The notes: a model not told the origin generated them from the sequence alone. A stretch of 64,000 nt of DNA from Mycolicibacter senuensis (GCF_002101885.1 NZ_LQPS01000040.1:1-64000), one strand, 5' to 3'; positions 17,233-26,330 are shown, counted from the stretch's first letter. Numbers and translations: made by a program.

Positions 17233-18794
17233 TGCTGACTCGATTCGTCCGAAATCAGTTGATCGTCTTCGCGATCGCCTCGGTGATCGGCGTCGGCACC
17301 ATGGTCTTCGGCTACCTGCAAGCGCCCGTACTGCTCGGCATCGGGCGTATCTCGGTGAAGCTGGAACTGCCCTCCACCGGAGGCCTGTACCAGTTCTCCA
17401 ACGTGACCTACCGGGGTGTCGAGGTGGGCAAGGTCACCGACATCCGGCCCGTTCGTGGTGGCGCCGAGGTGATGATGTCGCTGAAGCCGTCGCCGAAGAT
17501 CCCCGCCGACCTACAAGCCAATGTGCGCAGCGTGTCAGCGGTCGGCGAACAGTATGTCGATCTGGTGCCGCGGACCGACAGCGGGCCCTACCTCAAAAAC
17601 GGGTCCGTCATCAGCGCCGACAACGCATCGCTGCCGAAACCGGTGGGCCCGATGCTCGATCAGATGAACACACTGGTGGACAGTATCCCGATCGGAAAGC
17701 TCGGCGTCCTACTCGACGAATCCTTCAAGGCGCTCAACGGAACCGGTAACGACCTCGGTGCCCTGTTCGAGTCTTCGAGCCAGCTCGCCGCCGAACTGAA
17801 CGGCGTGGCCGACAGCACGCGTTCCTTGATCGACGACAGCGGCCCGCTGTTGGACGGTCAGGCCGACACCCTGGATGCCATCCGGAGGTGGGCGCGCAGT
17901 CTGGCCGGCATCACCGGGCAGGTCGCCGCGCGCGATCCGGAGGTGCGGACCATCCTTCGCACCGGTTCCGGCGCAGCGGATGAAGCATCCCGCCTGCTCG
18001 ATCAGGTCAGGCCCACGCTGCCGGTGCTGTTGGCCAATCTGACCACGGTCGGCCAGATCGGCCTCACCTACCATGCCTCGATCGAACAGCTGCTGGTGCT
18101 GTTACCGCCCTACCTGGCCGCCACCCAGTCCTACGGGTCGTCGCTGAACAACCCGACCGGCATGGCGCTGGCCGAGTTCACCCTCACCCTCGGTGACCCG
18201 CCGGCCTGTTCGGTCGGATTTCTGCCGCCCTCGTCCTGGCGTTCGCCGTCGGATCTCAGTGACGTCGACACCCCCGACGGGCTGTACTGCAAACTGCCGC
18301 AGGACTCACCCATCGGCGTGCGCGGAGCGCGGAACTACCCCTGCATGGCACAACCGGGCAAACGCGCGCCCACTGTCGAGATCTGTGAGAGCGACCGGCC
18401 TTACGAGCCGCTGGCAATGCGCCAGCACGTGACGGGGCCGTACCCGATCGATCCCAGCCTCATCGCGCAGGGCATTCCGCCGGACGACCGGATCACCTTG
18501 GGTGAACAGATCTTCGGGCCCATCGAGGGCACCCCGGTGCCCGCGCCGGACAGCGCCGACCCAACCCCGCCGCCGGCCGCGGAGTCGCCGATCAACCCGC
18601 CGACGCCACCGGGTGACGCTGCGCCCGCGGCAGTGCCCAGCGGCCACGCCCCGGCTGCAGCGGGTCCGTCGGTGGGCGTTGCCACCTACAATCCGCGGAC
18701 CGGGCAGTATGCCGCGCCCGACGGCAAGGTGTACACCCAGACCGACCTGGTTCGGCCGGCTGCTCAGCGTTGGGAAGACCTACTGCCGCAGTGA
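17232..18794 (+). CDS. mceF: Mce family protein MceF
   Basis: 520 residues, the last mce gene. An anchor at about 10-30 and an MlaD/Mce domain (Y-R-G-V-E-V-G-K-V, S-A-V-G-E-Q-Y-V-D-L) precede a long helical region. Cysteines occur at C-S-V-G-F, Y-C-K-L and Y-P-C-M. A proline/alanine-rich tail (about 430-490) ends in a conserved Y-N-P-R-T-G-Q-Y segment seen in many MceF proteins. It ends 21 bases before a convergent secreted-protein gene, so the accessory genes at 19460-21603 are a separate transcription unit. Confidence 0.92.
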   Translation: MLTRFVRNQLIVFAIASVIGVGTMVFGYLQAPVLLGIGRISVKLELPSTGGLYQFSNVTYRGVEVGKVTDIRPVRGGAEVMMSLKPSPKIPADLQANVRSVSAVGEQYVDLVPRTDSGPYLKNGSVISADNASLPKPVGPMLDQMNTLVDSIPIGKLGVLLDESFKALNGTGNDLGALFESSSQLAAELNGVADSTRSLIDDSGPLLDGQADTLDAIRRWARSLAGITGQVAARDPEVRTILRTGSGAADEASRLLDQVRPTLPVLLANLTTVGQIGLTYHASIEQLLVLLPPYLAATQSYGSSLNNPTGMALAEFTLTLGDPPACSVGFLPPSSWRSPSDLSDVDTPDGLYCKLPQDSPIGVRGARNYPCMAQPGKRAPTVEICESDRPYEPLAMRQHVTGPYPIDPSLIAQGIPPDDRITLGEQIFGPIEGTPVPAPDSADPTPPPAAESPINPPTPPGDAAPAAVPSGHAPAAAGPSVGVATYNPRTGQYAAPDGKVYTQTDLVRPAAQRWEDLLPQ

Positions 18795-18815
18795 GGCGTT
18801 GCGCGCGCGAGTGAG

Positions 18816-19328
18816 TCAGCCGATCTTGACGAGCTTGAACGGCATGTTGATGTACACCGGCTTGTTCGCTCCGCAGGCGCCGCTGGGGCCGGTGGTGACG
18901 TCCTCGCCGGTGAGGGTATCCGATGCCGGGTCCGCGTACGCCCCCTCGGGCGTCATCGCCTTGAACCGAAAGGTCTGCAGCCCGGGGGCGGTGCTGCCGT
19001 CCGGGCAGGGAATCCAGTTGTCCACAACATGTTTGACGTACCAGACGGTGCTTCGCTGGTAAATCGGCGCCGTCCAGCCCCGGTCACTCTGCACGGTACC
19101 GGTGCATTCGCCCGGGTAACTACACGAAGTGGTGATGGTCCAGGTGCTGCGCAGGCTCGCCTGCTCGTAGAAGACCTCGTTCTTGCGGGCCCACTCCCCG
19201 TTGGAGGTGGCGGTGTAGCTGCCATTGAGGCCCCAACCGGGGTTGTCGGCCGCGGCGATCGCACCGGTGGGCAGCGCGGTGAGCATCGCGACGGCAGCGA
19301 TCGTCGCGATGGTGGGCGCACGCAGCAT
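18816..19328 (-). CDS. small secreted mycobacterial protein
   Basis: 170 residues from ATG 19328, with TGGAG at proper spacing. The longer frame to 19418 adds a non-signal-like extension. A Sec signal peptide covers about residues 1-26 (ends GAIAAADN). The mature protein has a Trp-Thr-Ile core and paired cysteines (C-S-Y-P-G-E-C). Further cysteines are in W-I-P-C-P-D and G-A-C-G, and the C-terminus is MPFKLVKIG. It resembles the secreted protein at 8967 in pattern, though similarity must be checked. It lies convergent with mceF inside the mce locus, dividing mceF from the mce-associated genes. Function unknown. Confidence 0.66.
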   Translation of the reverse strand: MLRAPTIATIAAVAMLTALPTGAIAAADNPGWGLNGSYTATSNGEWARKNEVFYEQASLRSTWTITTSCSYPGECTGTVQSDRGWTAPIYQRSTVWYVKHVVDNWIPCPDGSTAPGLQTFRFKAMTPEGAYADPASDTLTGEDVTTGPSGACGANKPVYINMPFKLVKIG

Positions 19329-19459
19329 AGCCACTCCAGGGACGGGGAAACGGCGGTGCTCCGAAGTAAACACCGGCGGCCCGAGCCGACGAGGCAACCT
19401 GCCCGCTGAGTGGACCATCGATGTCCGCGTCGTGGTCTGGGCTGACAGAGTGCCGCGGT

Positions 19460-19855
19460 ATGCGGCGAACAGTGGTACTGGCTGCGGCAGCCGTGGTCGC
19501 GGTGTTGACGGCCCCGGTTCGCGCCGGTGCGGACCCGGTCTCGTGCGACGATCCGTCGTGCGTACCCGGGATCACTCCTGGAGTCACCCTCGGTGCGCCG
19601 TGCCCCGACACCGAGCGCTACGTCTTCGGCACCGCGGTCAGCGGCCCGTCCATCCAGCCGGGCAGGCTGGTGTTCTGCGGATCACCGCGCCGATACGACC
19701 CACGGTACTTCCGGTCGCCGTCGATGGCCGGCGTCAAGCAGCTCGACGCGAGCTGTGAAGGCTACGAGAACTGGGTCGCCCAAGCTCCCGACGGACTGTT
19801 CCTGATCTGCCAGTCCAAGAACGGAACCGCACGGTGGAGTCGCGGTGATACCTAG
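19460..19855 (+). CDS. secreted cysteine-containing protein of unknown function
   Basis: 131 residues from ATG 19460 (MRRTVVLAAAAVVAVL), a clean signal peptide with predicted cleavage near A-G-A-D. The alternative start at 19421 would place polar residues before the signal. The mature part has six cysteines (S-C-D-D-P-S-C, A-P-C, F-C-G, S-C-E-G, I-C-Q). Its end overlaps the next gene by 11 bases, so both are probably co-translated. It heads the mce-accessory unit. Confidence 0.65.
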   Translation: MRRTVVLAAAAVVAVLTAPVRAGADPVSCDDPSCVPGITPGVTLGAPCPDTERYVFGTAVSGPSIQPGRLVFCGSPRRYDPRYFRSPSMAGVKQLDASCEGYENWVAQAPDGLFLICQSKNGTARWSRGDT

Positions 19856-20255
19856 GCTCGTGCTGCTGACGCTCCTGGCCGGGGCCGGCGGGCTCGCCGG
19901 TGCGGGGTCCGGCCTCGCGGACCCGCCGGCCGGCCACCACGTGGTCTATACCGTCACTGCTGCCACACCGGTGACAGCCGACATCTACTACCGCGACACC
20001 GATCCGCCGACCTGGGCGGACTACAGCCACAATCCTTATGAGTTCAGCCCCAAGGCCCGTGTCGAAGTCGGCCCGGACAAGCCGTGGGTGCTGCACGCCA
20101 CCCTCAACGACCCGGCGCGATGGGCGATGGTCACCGCGACGAGCGGCCGGTTGCCGGCCGAGCCGATGTTCCGCTGCGAGTTGTCGGTGGACGGGGCCGT
20201 GGTCGCCACCGCAGACGGCCCGAAAGGGGCACTGTGCGCCCTGCGGCACTGGTGA
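19845..20255 (+). CDS. secreted protein, MmpS-like pattern
   Basis: 136 residues from GTG 19845. Residues 1-25 are a hydrophobic export signal ending G-S-G-L-A-D. The remainder (H-H-V-V-Y-T-V-T, A-D-I-Y-Y-R-D, K-P-W-V-L-H-A, C-E-L-S-V-D-G) recalls the beta-sandwich of MmpS accessory proteins, which also show a V-x-Y-x-V...I-x-Y pattern. That similarity is from memory and weak. It overlaps the preceding secreted-protein gene and precedes the mce-associated pair, so a role in the Mce export or import apparatus is possible. Confidence 0.62.
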   Translation: MIPRLVLLTLLAGAGGLAGAGSGLADPPAGHHVVYTVTAATPVTADIYYRDTDPPTWADYSHNPYEFSPKARVEVGPDKPWVLHATLNDPARWAMVTATSGRLPAEPMFRCELSVDGAVVATADGPKGALCALRHW

Positions 20256-20371
20256 TCCGACGCCCTTGACACCGCCCACTGGATGGGAATCCGGCGATAG
20301 ACCGGCAGCGCTGCGGATTACGGTGCGTACGCCGGTCGGCGAACCCCCGGCCCGGCAACGAAGGGGAACCG

Positions 20372-21073
20372 GTGGGCGGTATGACGAGAACCGGGACGCG
20401 GGTGGCACTGGCGGAAGCTGAGGCTGCCGAAGCCGAAGCAACGGCGGCGAAGGCGCGCGCAAGGGCGATCAGGTTGCAGCAGGAGGCGGACAACGCCGGC
20501 GCTGACGGGGACGGCCAGCCGCGCCCCAGTGCTGCCGGCCCACCCGCCGATCCCGACGCGCCTCGATCAGCCCGTGTCCGGGATCTTGCGCTCAACTGGG
20601 GACGACCAGCCGCAGTGGCGGTCGTGTTGGGCAGCTGTGCTCTGCTAGTCCTCAGCGCCTTGATGATCCGGCAGCATCAGCACGCCCAGGCCGAACAGCG
20701 GAACCGGGCCGAGTTCGTCGCCGTCGCGCGCCAGGTCGTCGTCACCTTGATGTCGATCGACCACAACGACGCCGAAGGGAGCGTGCAGCGCATCGTCGAC
20801 AACTCCACCGGTCCGTTTCGTACCGAATTCCAGGGCGCGGTCGACGATTTCGTCAAAGTATCGAAGGACGCAAAAGTGACCACCAAGGCGTCGGTGAACG
20901 CCGCCGCGGTCGAGTCGATGACACCGGACTCTGCGGTGGTGCTGGTGGCCGCATCCTCGACCGTGACCAACGCGGCAGGCGCTGACGATGCTCCGCGGCG
21001 GTGGCGCCTCACGGTGGACCTGCAGCGCGAGGGAGATCAGATCAAGATGTCGAAGGTGGAGTTCGTACCGTGA
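20372..21073 (+). CDS. Mce-associated membrane protein 1
   Basis: 233 residues. The N-terminal 65 residues are highly charged and alanine-rich (A-E-A-E-A-A-E-A-E-A-T), probably a cytoplasmic coiled coil. One transmembrane helix follows (about 77-98), then an NTF2-like extracytoplasmic domain (about 110-233). This is the layout of the Mce-associated (Mas/Mam) proteins found downstream of mce operons, which are thought to stabilise Mce complexes. GTG 20372 has GAAGGGGAACC upstream. ATG 20381 is an alternative. It overlaps the next gene by GTGA. Confidence 0.8.
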   Translation: MGGMTRTGTRVALAEAEAAEAEATAAKARARAIRLQQEADNAGADGDGQPRPSAAGPPADPDAPRSARVRDLALNWGRPAAVAVVLGSCALLVLSALMIRQHQHAQAEQRNRAEFVAVARQVVVTLMSIDHNDAEGSVQRIVDNSTGPFRTEFQGAVDDFVKVSKDAKVTTKASVNAAAVESMTPDSAVVLVAASSTVTNAAGADDAPRRWRLTVDLQREGDQIKMSKVEFVP

Positions 21074-21603
21074 CCGGGAACGTAACCGACGCGGCCGAAA
21101 CCGCCGATGACAACACCCGTACCCCACGCTGGAAGACATTGGCCGGGCCAGTGATCCTGGTAGCGACCGCGGTTCTGGCTGCGGCGCTGTACATCACCGT
21201 CCACCGGCCCGATCAGCAGTCGGCTGCCGCGGCCGCCCAGCGCGCCATCGACGCCGCGTCCTCGGGGACGGTGGCGTTGCTGTCCTATGCGCCCGAGACC
21301 CTCGATCGCGACATGGAGCGGGCGCGAACCCTGATGGCCGGTGGGTTCGCGACCTACTACGGAAAATTCACCGCCGATGTGGTCGCTCCGGCGGTGCGGA
21401 CCAAAGGGATCAAGGCGTCTGCCCAGGTGCTGAACGCGGCTCTGATGGAGATCGGGTCGAATGAGGCGAAGGTGCTGGTGTTCCTCAATCAGGAGACCGT
21501 CAGCCGCGACCGTCCCGAGCCGGCACGCACCGCCAGCAGCGTCATCGTGAGCCTGACCAAGGCCGACAACGCGTGGCGAGTCTCCGCATTGGACCCGGTA
21601 TAG
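21070..21603 (+). CDS. Mce-associated membrane protein 2
   Basis: 177 residues from GTG 21070, overlapping the previous stop. A short charged cytoplasmic start and a transmembrane helix (about 25-46, GPVILVATAVLAAALYITV) are followed by an NTF2-like domain (A-A-Q-R-A-I-D-A, T-Y-Y-G-K-F, V-S-L-T-K-A-D-N-A-W-R-V). It is a paralogue of the preceding gene in layout, and such tandem pairs are standard after mce operons. It ends 40 bases before a convergent thioesterase gene. Confidence 0.82.
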   Translation: MTGNVTDAAETADDNTRTPRWKTLAGPVILVATAVLAAALYITVHRPDQQSAAAAAQRAIDAASSGTVALLSYAPETLDRDMERARTLMAGGFATYYGKFTADVVAPAVRTKGIKASAQVLNAALMEIGSNEAKVLVFLNQETVSRDRPEPARTASSVIVSLTKADNAWRVSALDPV

Positions 21604-21643
21604 GCCTCACCACGGTCACCGGCGGACGGAATCGTCGAGCCGG

Positions 21644-22264
21644 TCAGCGCCGGGTACCAGAGTTGGCCTTCGGCCTGATGAAGATTCCCTCCGCCTGCAC
21701 CGTGACGGTGCCGGCCGCATCGATGAGGCGGCCCTCGGCGAAGGTCTTTCCCCGGTCGTCGCGGTCTACCCACGCCTCGGCGCGCAGTGCGCCCAGCGGC
21801 GTGGGCGCCACGTAGCGAAGGGTCAAGGTGCCGGTGAAGGCGGGCTCGCCGGGGCGGTGCGCCGTGGCGCCGAGGATGTGATCGAGCACCAGCGCGCACA
21901 CCCCGCCGTGCACCAGCCCCGGCGGGCCTTCATAGGCCGCGCCGAGCACCAGATCGGCCCACACCTTGCCGGTGTCGTCACGGTGCACCCGCAGCGGAGG
22001 GGCGATGGCGTTGCGGTTGCCGATCAACACATTTCCCCAGGTCAGCGCCCCGCCATCACCGGCGGTACGGATGCCGGGATGCGGGGCGACTCGCGACCCC
22101 AGCAGCCGGGCGGCCTCCCCGATCAGCGCGTGTGCCCTGCGCACGTCGGCCTCGTCGGCCTCGCTGCGGATGGCGAGATCGACGAGTTCGCGCAGCGAAT
22201 CGGTCAACGGCGGGAACAGGGTCTCCGCCTGCTGCACTTCGGCAGGGCTGAGATGACGGTTCAA
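21644..22264 (-). CDS. PaaI-like hotdog thioesterase
   Basis: 206 residues. The C-terminal half is a single hotdog domain with the PaaI/4HBT signature L-V-H-G-G-V-C-A-L-V-L-D-H, then G-T-L-T-L-R-Y-V-A-P-T-P-L-G. The N-terminal 75 residues are helical. It would hydrolyse acyl- or aryl-CoA esters in the cytoplasm. It overlaps the upstream flavoprotein gene by four bases (ATGA at 22261-22264), so the two act as an operon, perhaps releasing CoA products of the same pathway. Confidence 0.82.
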   Translation of the reverse strand: MNRHLSPAEVQQAETLFPPLTDSLRELVDLAIRSEADEADVRRAHALIGEAARLLGSRVAPHPGIRTAGDGGALTWGNVLIGNRNAIAPPLRVHRDDTGKVWADLVLGAAYEGPPGLVHGGVCALVLDHILGATAHRPGEPAFTGTLTLRYVAPTPLGALRAEAWVDRDDRGKTFAEGRLIDAAGTVTVQAEGIFIRPKANSGTRR

Positions 22265-23835
22265 CTGCTGACCTCCAGTGCGGCCATGTCGAGGGCGGCG
22301 AGATGGCTGAACAACATGGATGCGCCGATCGGGTTGCCGCCCCCGGGGTAAGTGGTTCCGCTGACAGCGGCCATCGTATTGCCCGCTGCGTAGAGCCCCG
22401 GCAGGATGCCGCCGCCGGCGGCCAGGACCCGGCCGTGTGCGTCGGTGCGCAGGCCGCCCTTGGTGCCCAGGTCCGACAGGCCGAACGTGGCCGCGTGGTA
22501 GGGCGGCGTCTCGATGGGCACCAGCGGCGAGGCGCCGTCGGTGAACATCCGGTCATAGGCCTCGTCGCCGCGGCCGAAGTCCTCGTCCGCCCCGGCGGAT
22601 GCCAGCGTGTTGAACCGCTCGACCGTGGCGATCAGGTTGCCCGCCGGGACGCCGATGGCCTCGGCGAGGCCCGCGAGCGTATCGGCGGTGTGCCACAACC
22701 CGGCGTTGCGGTAGTCCGCGGCGTCGACCATCGACACGTTGGTGGCGCCCACCGGCGGGATGCCGCCGGTGCGGTCGTCGTAGACCATCCAGAACGGCAG
22801 AGTGGTCTCACCGGTGGCGATCTGCCGCAGCACGTCGCGGCCGAGCCGATCGTAAGGAGCCGATTCGTTGACGAATCGACGGCCGTCCTGGTTGACGAAG
22901 ATGCCCCCGGTGAACCACAGCGCGAACGCCGATCGGCCGTCCGGGTGGGTCATCCCCGGCGACCACCACGCCTGATCCATCAGATCGACGTCCGCGCCGA
23001 CGGCGATGGCAGCCCGGTGGGCCGCACCGGTATTGCCCGGTGCTCCCATGGTGTCCCTGGCGTCGCCGGGCACACCGTAGCGGGCCCGCATCGCCGCGTT
23101 CTGCTCGAAACCGCCCGAAGCGAGCAGCACACCGCGCCGGGCACCCACCCGCTCCGGTCTGCCGTCGCACTGCACCACCGCGCCGGTCACCCGACCGCCG
23201 TCGATGATCAACTCGGTGAGCGGTGCATTGCGCCGGCACGAGACGTGCGCCATCTTGTCCAGCACGGCCAGGAATCGGCCGACCAGCGCACGACCGCCGG
23301 CCAAGACCGGCGGTGCCGGCGACCCGAGGCGCTCGGTGTCGAGCGGACCGCGCACCAGGCCGGCGTACCGGCCGAGTTCCCGGTCGGCGATCGGCACCGG
23401 GACGGTGTGCCGGTAGCCGTCGTTGCGGGCGCCGGGCACCGAGCCGTAGTAGTCCGGCCAGGGGAAGGCCACGAACTCGAATCCCGGGTCCTTCTCCAGG
23501 TATTCGATCAGCGCCGCGCCGCCAAGGACGTAGGCGTCCTGCAGGTCGCGCGGGGTGCGATCGCCGACGACCGCGTGGAAGTAGCGCAGCGCGTCATCGA
23601 CGGTGTCGTCGGTGCCGGCCCGTCGGAGGGCGGGGTTGCAGGGATACCAGACACCGCCGCCGCCGGAGTAGGCGGTGGTGCCGCCGAAGCGGTCGGTGGC
23701 CTCCGTCAGCAACACCGAAAGACCCTCGCGCGCCGCGGTATAGGCTCCGGCGATGCCGCCCCCGGAACCGGCGACGATCACATCGAAGACTGAATCGAAG
23801 TCATCGGGCGGGCCGCCGGTGGATTCGTCTGACAT
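22261..23835 (-). CDS. FAD-dependent dehydrogenase, 3-ketosteroid-delta1-dehydrogenase-like
   Basis: 524 residues from ATG 23835, with GAGGAGAGG immediately upstream. The earlier start at 23862 lacks a site. A Rossmann FAD motif V-A-G-S-G-G-G-I-A-G and the G-G-T-T-A-Y-S-G-G element define the succinate-dehydrogenase/fumarate-reductase flavoprotein superfamily. The C-terminal S-G-T-T-Y-P-G-G-G motif (Tyr496) matches the Y-P-G-x-G catalytic element of KstD. A W-P-D-Y-Y segment could supply the other tyrosine. It is divergent from a PadR regulator gene, its likely controller. A delta1-dehydrogenase of a ketosteroid or similar cyclic ketone is the best guess. The substrate is uncertain. Confidence 0.8.
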   Translation of the reverse strand: MSDESTGGPPDDFDSVFDVIVAGSGGGIAGAYTAAREGLSVLLTEATDRFGGTTAYSGGGGVWYPCNPALRRAGTDDTVDDALRYFHAVVGDRTPRDLQDAYVLGGAALIEYLEKDPGFEFVAFPWPDYYGSVPGARNDGYRHTVPVPIADRELGRYAGLVRGPLDTERLGSPAPPVLAGGRALVGRFLAVLDKMAHVSCRRNAPLTELIIDGGRVTGAVVQCDGRPERVGARRGVLLASGGFEQNAAMRARYGVPGDARDTMGAPGNTGAAHRAAIAVGADVDLMDQAWWSPGMTHPDGRSAFALWFTGGIFVNQDGRRFVNESAPYDRLGRDVLRQIATGETTLPFWMVYDDRTGGIPPVGATNVSMVDAADYRNAGLWHTADTLAGLAEAIGVPAGNLIATVERFNTLASAGADEDFGRGDEAYDRMFTDGASPLVPIETPPYHAATFGLSDLGTKGGLRTDAHGRVLAAGGGILPGLYAAGNTMAAVSGTTYPGGGNPIGASMLFSHLAALDMAALEVSS

Positions 23836-23909
23836 GCCTCTCCTCGCGGTGGCGGATTTCACTGCCTGTCACTGTCGGTCCTGGGCCGGCTGTGGCGCAA
23901 CGTGGGCTC

Positions 23910-23931
23910 CCGGTCAGCGGCAGTCGCGGCA
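23910..23931 (+). promoter_or_regulatory. candidate shared regulatory motif upstream of the flavoprotein gene
   Basis: CCGGTCAGCGGC (23910-23921) matches motifs in other control regions of the island. It overlaps CGGCAGTCGCGGCA (23918-23931), a 14-mer found again at 51608-51621 upstream of another FAD dehydrogenase. It lies between the divergent PadR and flavoprotein genes. Confidence 0.3.
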
Positions 23932-23953
23932 TTCCGGCGGCGGGCTCGGTTGT

Positions 23954-23959
23954 TAGCCT
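23954..23959 (+). promoter_or_regulatory. leaderless promoter -10 box of the PadR gene
   Basis: TAGCCT fits TANNNT and is followed by exactly six bases before GTG 23966, where no ribosome binding site is present. This is the standard mycobacterial leaderless geometry. Confidence 0.45.
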
Positions 23960-23965
23960 TGTGCG

Positions 23966-24634
23966 GTGAGCGAATCCACTGATAATGCGCCCGACGGGCT
24001 GAGTGTGTCACCCACCGGGTGGGCATTGTTGGGGATGCTGTCGGGCGGGGACGAACTATCCGGCTACGACGTCAAGAAGTGGTTCAACTGGACCGTCCGG
24101 TTCTTCTATTCCAGTCCGGCCTACAGCCAGATCTACTCGGAGTTGAAGCGGCTGGAGCAGAAGAACCTGGTCACCTCTCGCCTCGACGCCGGCGTGCGCA
24201 GCCGGCGGATGTACCAGATCACCGATCAGGGGCTGGCGGCGGTCACGCGGTGGGCTAACGACGAACCGGTTGAAGCGCCTACGCTCAAACACAACCCCTT
24301 GTTGCGGGTCATCTTCGGTCACTTGATGAACCCCGGCCGGCTCCGGGAGATCCTCACCGAGCATGTCGCCCACGTCGAGCAGTTGCATCGGGAGGCTGCG
24401 ACCGAGGCGCGCTGGACCGGCGATCAGCCGGCGTGGTCGTATGCCCGGCTGGCGCTGCGGTGGTCGGAGGAGTACTACGCCGCCGAACGGGAACTGGCGC
24501 TGCAGATGATCAAAGAGTTGGACGAAGTGGGGGAGACCTTCGCCAAGGGCGGCGAGGGCGGGGTCAAGTTCCCGGTGCGCGACTACTGGTACGAGGTGGA
24601 ACGGCGGATCGCCGCCGAAGACGACCCGGCCTGA
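23966..24634 (+). CDS. PadR-family transcriptional regulator
   Basis: 222 residues. The N-terminal winged helix (about 15-95) has the PadR hallmarks A-L-L-G-M-L, L-S-G-Y-D-V-K-K and I-Y-S-E-L-K-R-L-E-Q-K-N-L-V, with a wing ending R-R-M-Y-Q-I-T. The C-terminal domain (Vtr-like, helical, about 105-210) is the dimerisation and ligand part. It starts at GTG 23966, is probably leaderless, and is divergent from the KstD-like flavoprotein. It likely represses that operon until an aromatic or steroid-like ligand appears, as PadR proteins typically do. Confidence 0.88.
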   Translation: MSESTDNAPDGLSVSPTGWALLGMLSGGDELSGYDVKKWFNWTVRFFYSSPAYSQIYSELKRLEQKNLVTSRLDAGVRSRRMYQITDQGLAAVTRWANDEPVEAPTLKHNPLLRVIFGHLMNPGRLREILTEHVAHVEQLHREAATEARWTGDQPAWSYARLALRWSEEYYAAERELALQMIKELDEVGETFAKGGEGGVKFPVRDYWYEVERRIAAEDDPA

Positions 24635-24650
24635 GAAGCACCGGGCGGGC

Positions 24651-26330
24651 TCAGTCGAGTTCTCCCGCCGCGTGCAGCGCAGCGATGTAGCCGAACACCA
24701 GGCCCTGCCCGATGGTTGCGCCGGCGCCCGGATAACCCCCGCCGAACGCGTTGGCCGCGGTGTTGCCGATCGCGTAGAGCCCCTCGATCAGCGACCCGTC
24801 CTCGCGCAGCACCCGGCCGCGGACATCGGTGCGAAGCCCGCCGCAGGTGCCCAGGTCGCTGAGAACGATCTTGACGGCGTAGAACGGGCCGGAGTCCAAC
24901 GGCCGCAGGTTGGGATTCGGTGTGACGGTCGGATCGCCGTAGTAGCGGTCGTAAGCACTGACGCCGCGATCGAAATCGGTGTCGGCGCCCGCCGCCGCCA
25001 CACCGTTGAACCGGTCCAACGTCTCGACGAACGCCGACGGGTCGACGCCGATGGCGCGCGCCAGTTCTGGAAGATCACCAGACCGGTGCGCGATCCCGGC
25101 GTCGTACCACGCCTGGGGAATCGGCATGCGCGGAAACAGTTCGGCGGCCATGAGATAGCTGTTGCGGTACTTCTGGTCGAAGACCATCCAGATGGCTTCG
25201 ATCGGGTTGCCCGCCCGTTCGCGTTCGAGCACGATCTGCCCGAAGGACATGTAGTCGATCGCTTCGTTGACGAAGCGCCGTCCGGTCTGATCCACCAACA
25301 GGCAGCCCGGCAGGGAACGTTCGGCGAGCATGACGGTCGGCTCGCCGCCCGGAAGCGGCGCGAAGGCCGGAAACCACCAAGCCTGCTCCATCAGCTCCGT
25401 GCCGGCGCCGCAGACATCCTGAGCAAGGCGGATGGCGTCGCCGGTGTTGCCCTCCGAGCCGAGGCTGGCATGCTGCTCCAGCCGTTCGGACTGGAACTTG
25501 TGCCGCCAGTCCATCCGGTGGTCGAACCCACCGGCGGCCAACACGACCCCGCGTCGGGCGGCGATGGTCACCGGGGCGCCGGCGCGCTGCACGACGACGC
25601 CGGTCACCCGGTTGCCTTCGACGATCAGGTTCGACACCGGCGAATCCGTCCACACCGGAATGCCGGCGCGCAACACGCCGGCGAACATGCCCGCCGCCAA
25701 GGCCTGGCCCCCGGCAGCGTATCGCCGGCGCAGCAGCAGTCCGCCGATGCCCTGGAAGGCGCGCAACATGATGCGGGGCAGTGACTTTCGGGGAACTTTG
25801 ACCATCAGGTTGAGCCACCGGTAATCCGCCCCGGTTACCGGCATCGGGAACGACGACTTCATCACGCCGGGACGGAACCGTGCCGACTCCGCCCTCAGCA
25901 CCGCGGTGTTGAAAGGACGGCATTCGCAGGTGCGGCCGATGGCACTGCCTCCGGGGCGCTCCGGGTAGTAGTCGGAATAGCCCTTGGCCCATTGGAATTT
26001 CATCGAGGTGGTACGACGCAACATCTCCACGGTGGCCGCACCGTAGTCGATGAAGGTGTGTGCGCGGTCATGGGAGGTCGCGTCGCCGACGACCGAGTCG
26101 ACGTAGCGGCGACCGTCGGTGAGCGTGTCGTCGGAGCCGGCTTCGGTGAGAATCGGGTTGGCCGGCATCCAGAACGCGCCGCCGGAACGGGCGGTCGACC
26201 CGCCGACGAGAGAGGTTTTCTCCACGATCAACGTCGACAGTCCCGCTTCATGAGCGGCGAGCGCCGCCGCCATCCCGGTTCCGGATCCGACGACGAGAAA
26301 ATCGACGGTGGTGTTGTGTGGCTCGGTCAC
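24651..26330 (-). CDS. 3-ketosteroid-delta1-dehydrogenase-like flavoprotein
   Basis: 559 residues, GTG start. The FAD motif V-V-G-S-G-T-G-M-A is followed by L-V-G-G-S-T-A-R-S-G-G. Tyrosines in G-Y-S-D-Y-Y-P-E (Y118, Y121, Y122) correspond in position to the active-site tyrosine near residue 119 of characterised KstD. G-G-G-Y-P-G-A-G (Y533, G537) matches its C-terminal Tyr/Gly pair. This makes it the best KstD candidate in the window. It is divergent from the KshA-like gene, so delta1-dehydrogenation and 9-alpha-hydroxylation would be encoded back to back. Which 3-keto substrate is used is not visible. Confidence 0.83.
   Translation of the reverse strand: MTEPHNTTVDFLVVGSGTGMAAALAAHEAGLSTLIVEKTSLVGGSTARSGGAFWMPANPILTEAGSDDTLTDGRRYVDSVVGDATSHDRAHTFIDYGAATVEMLRRTTSMKFQWAKGYSDYYPERPGGSAIGRTCECRPFNTAVLRAESARFRPGVMKSSFPMPVTGADYRWLNLMVKVPRKSLPRIMLRAFQGIGGLLLRRRYAAGGQALAAGMFAGVLRAGIPVWTDSPVSNLIVEGNRVTGVVVQRAGAPVTIAARRGVVLAAGGFDHRMDWRHKFQSERLEQHASLGSEGNTGDAIRLAQDVCGAGTELMEQAWWFPAFAPLPGGEPTVMLAERSLPGCLLVDQTGRRFVNEAIDYMSFGQIVLERERAGNPIEAIWMVFDQKYRNSYLMAAELFPRMPIPQAWYDAGIAHRSGDLPELARAIGVDPSAFVETLDRFNGVAAAGADTDFDRGVSAYDRYYGDPTVTPNPNLRPLDSGPFYAVKIVLSDLGTCGGLRTDVRGRVLREDGSLIEGLYAIGNTAANAFGGGYPGAGATIGQGLVFGYIAALHAAGELD

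Noticed and set aside
22303..23793. A 496-residue plus-strand frame opposite the KstD-like gene
   Set aside because: The translation is rich in Arg, Gly, Val and His with no domain. It is the GC-driven mirror of the real flavoprotein gene.
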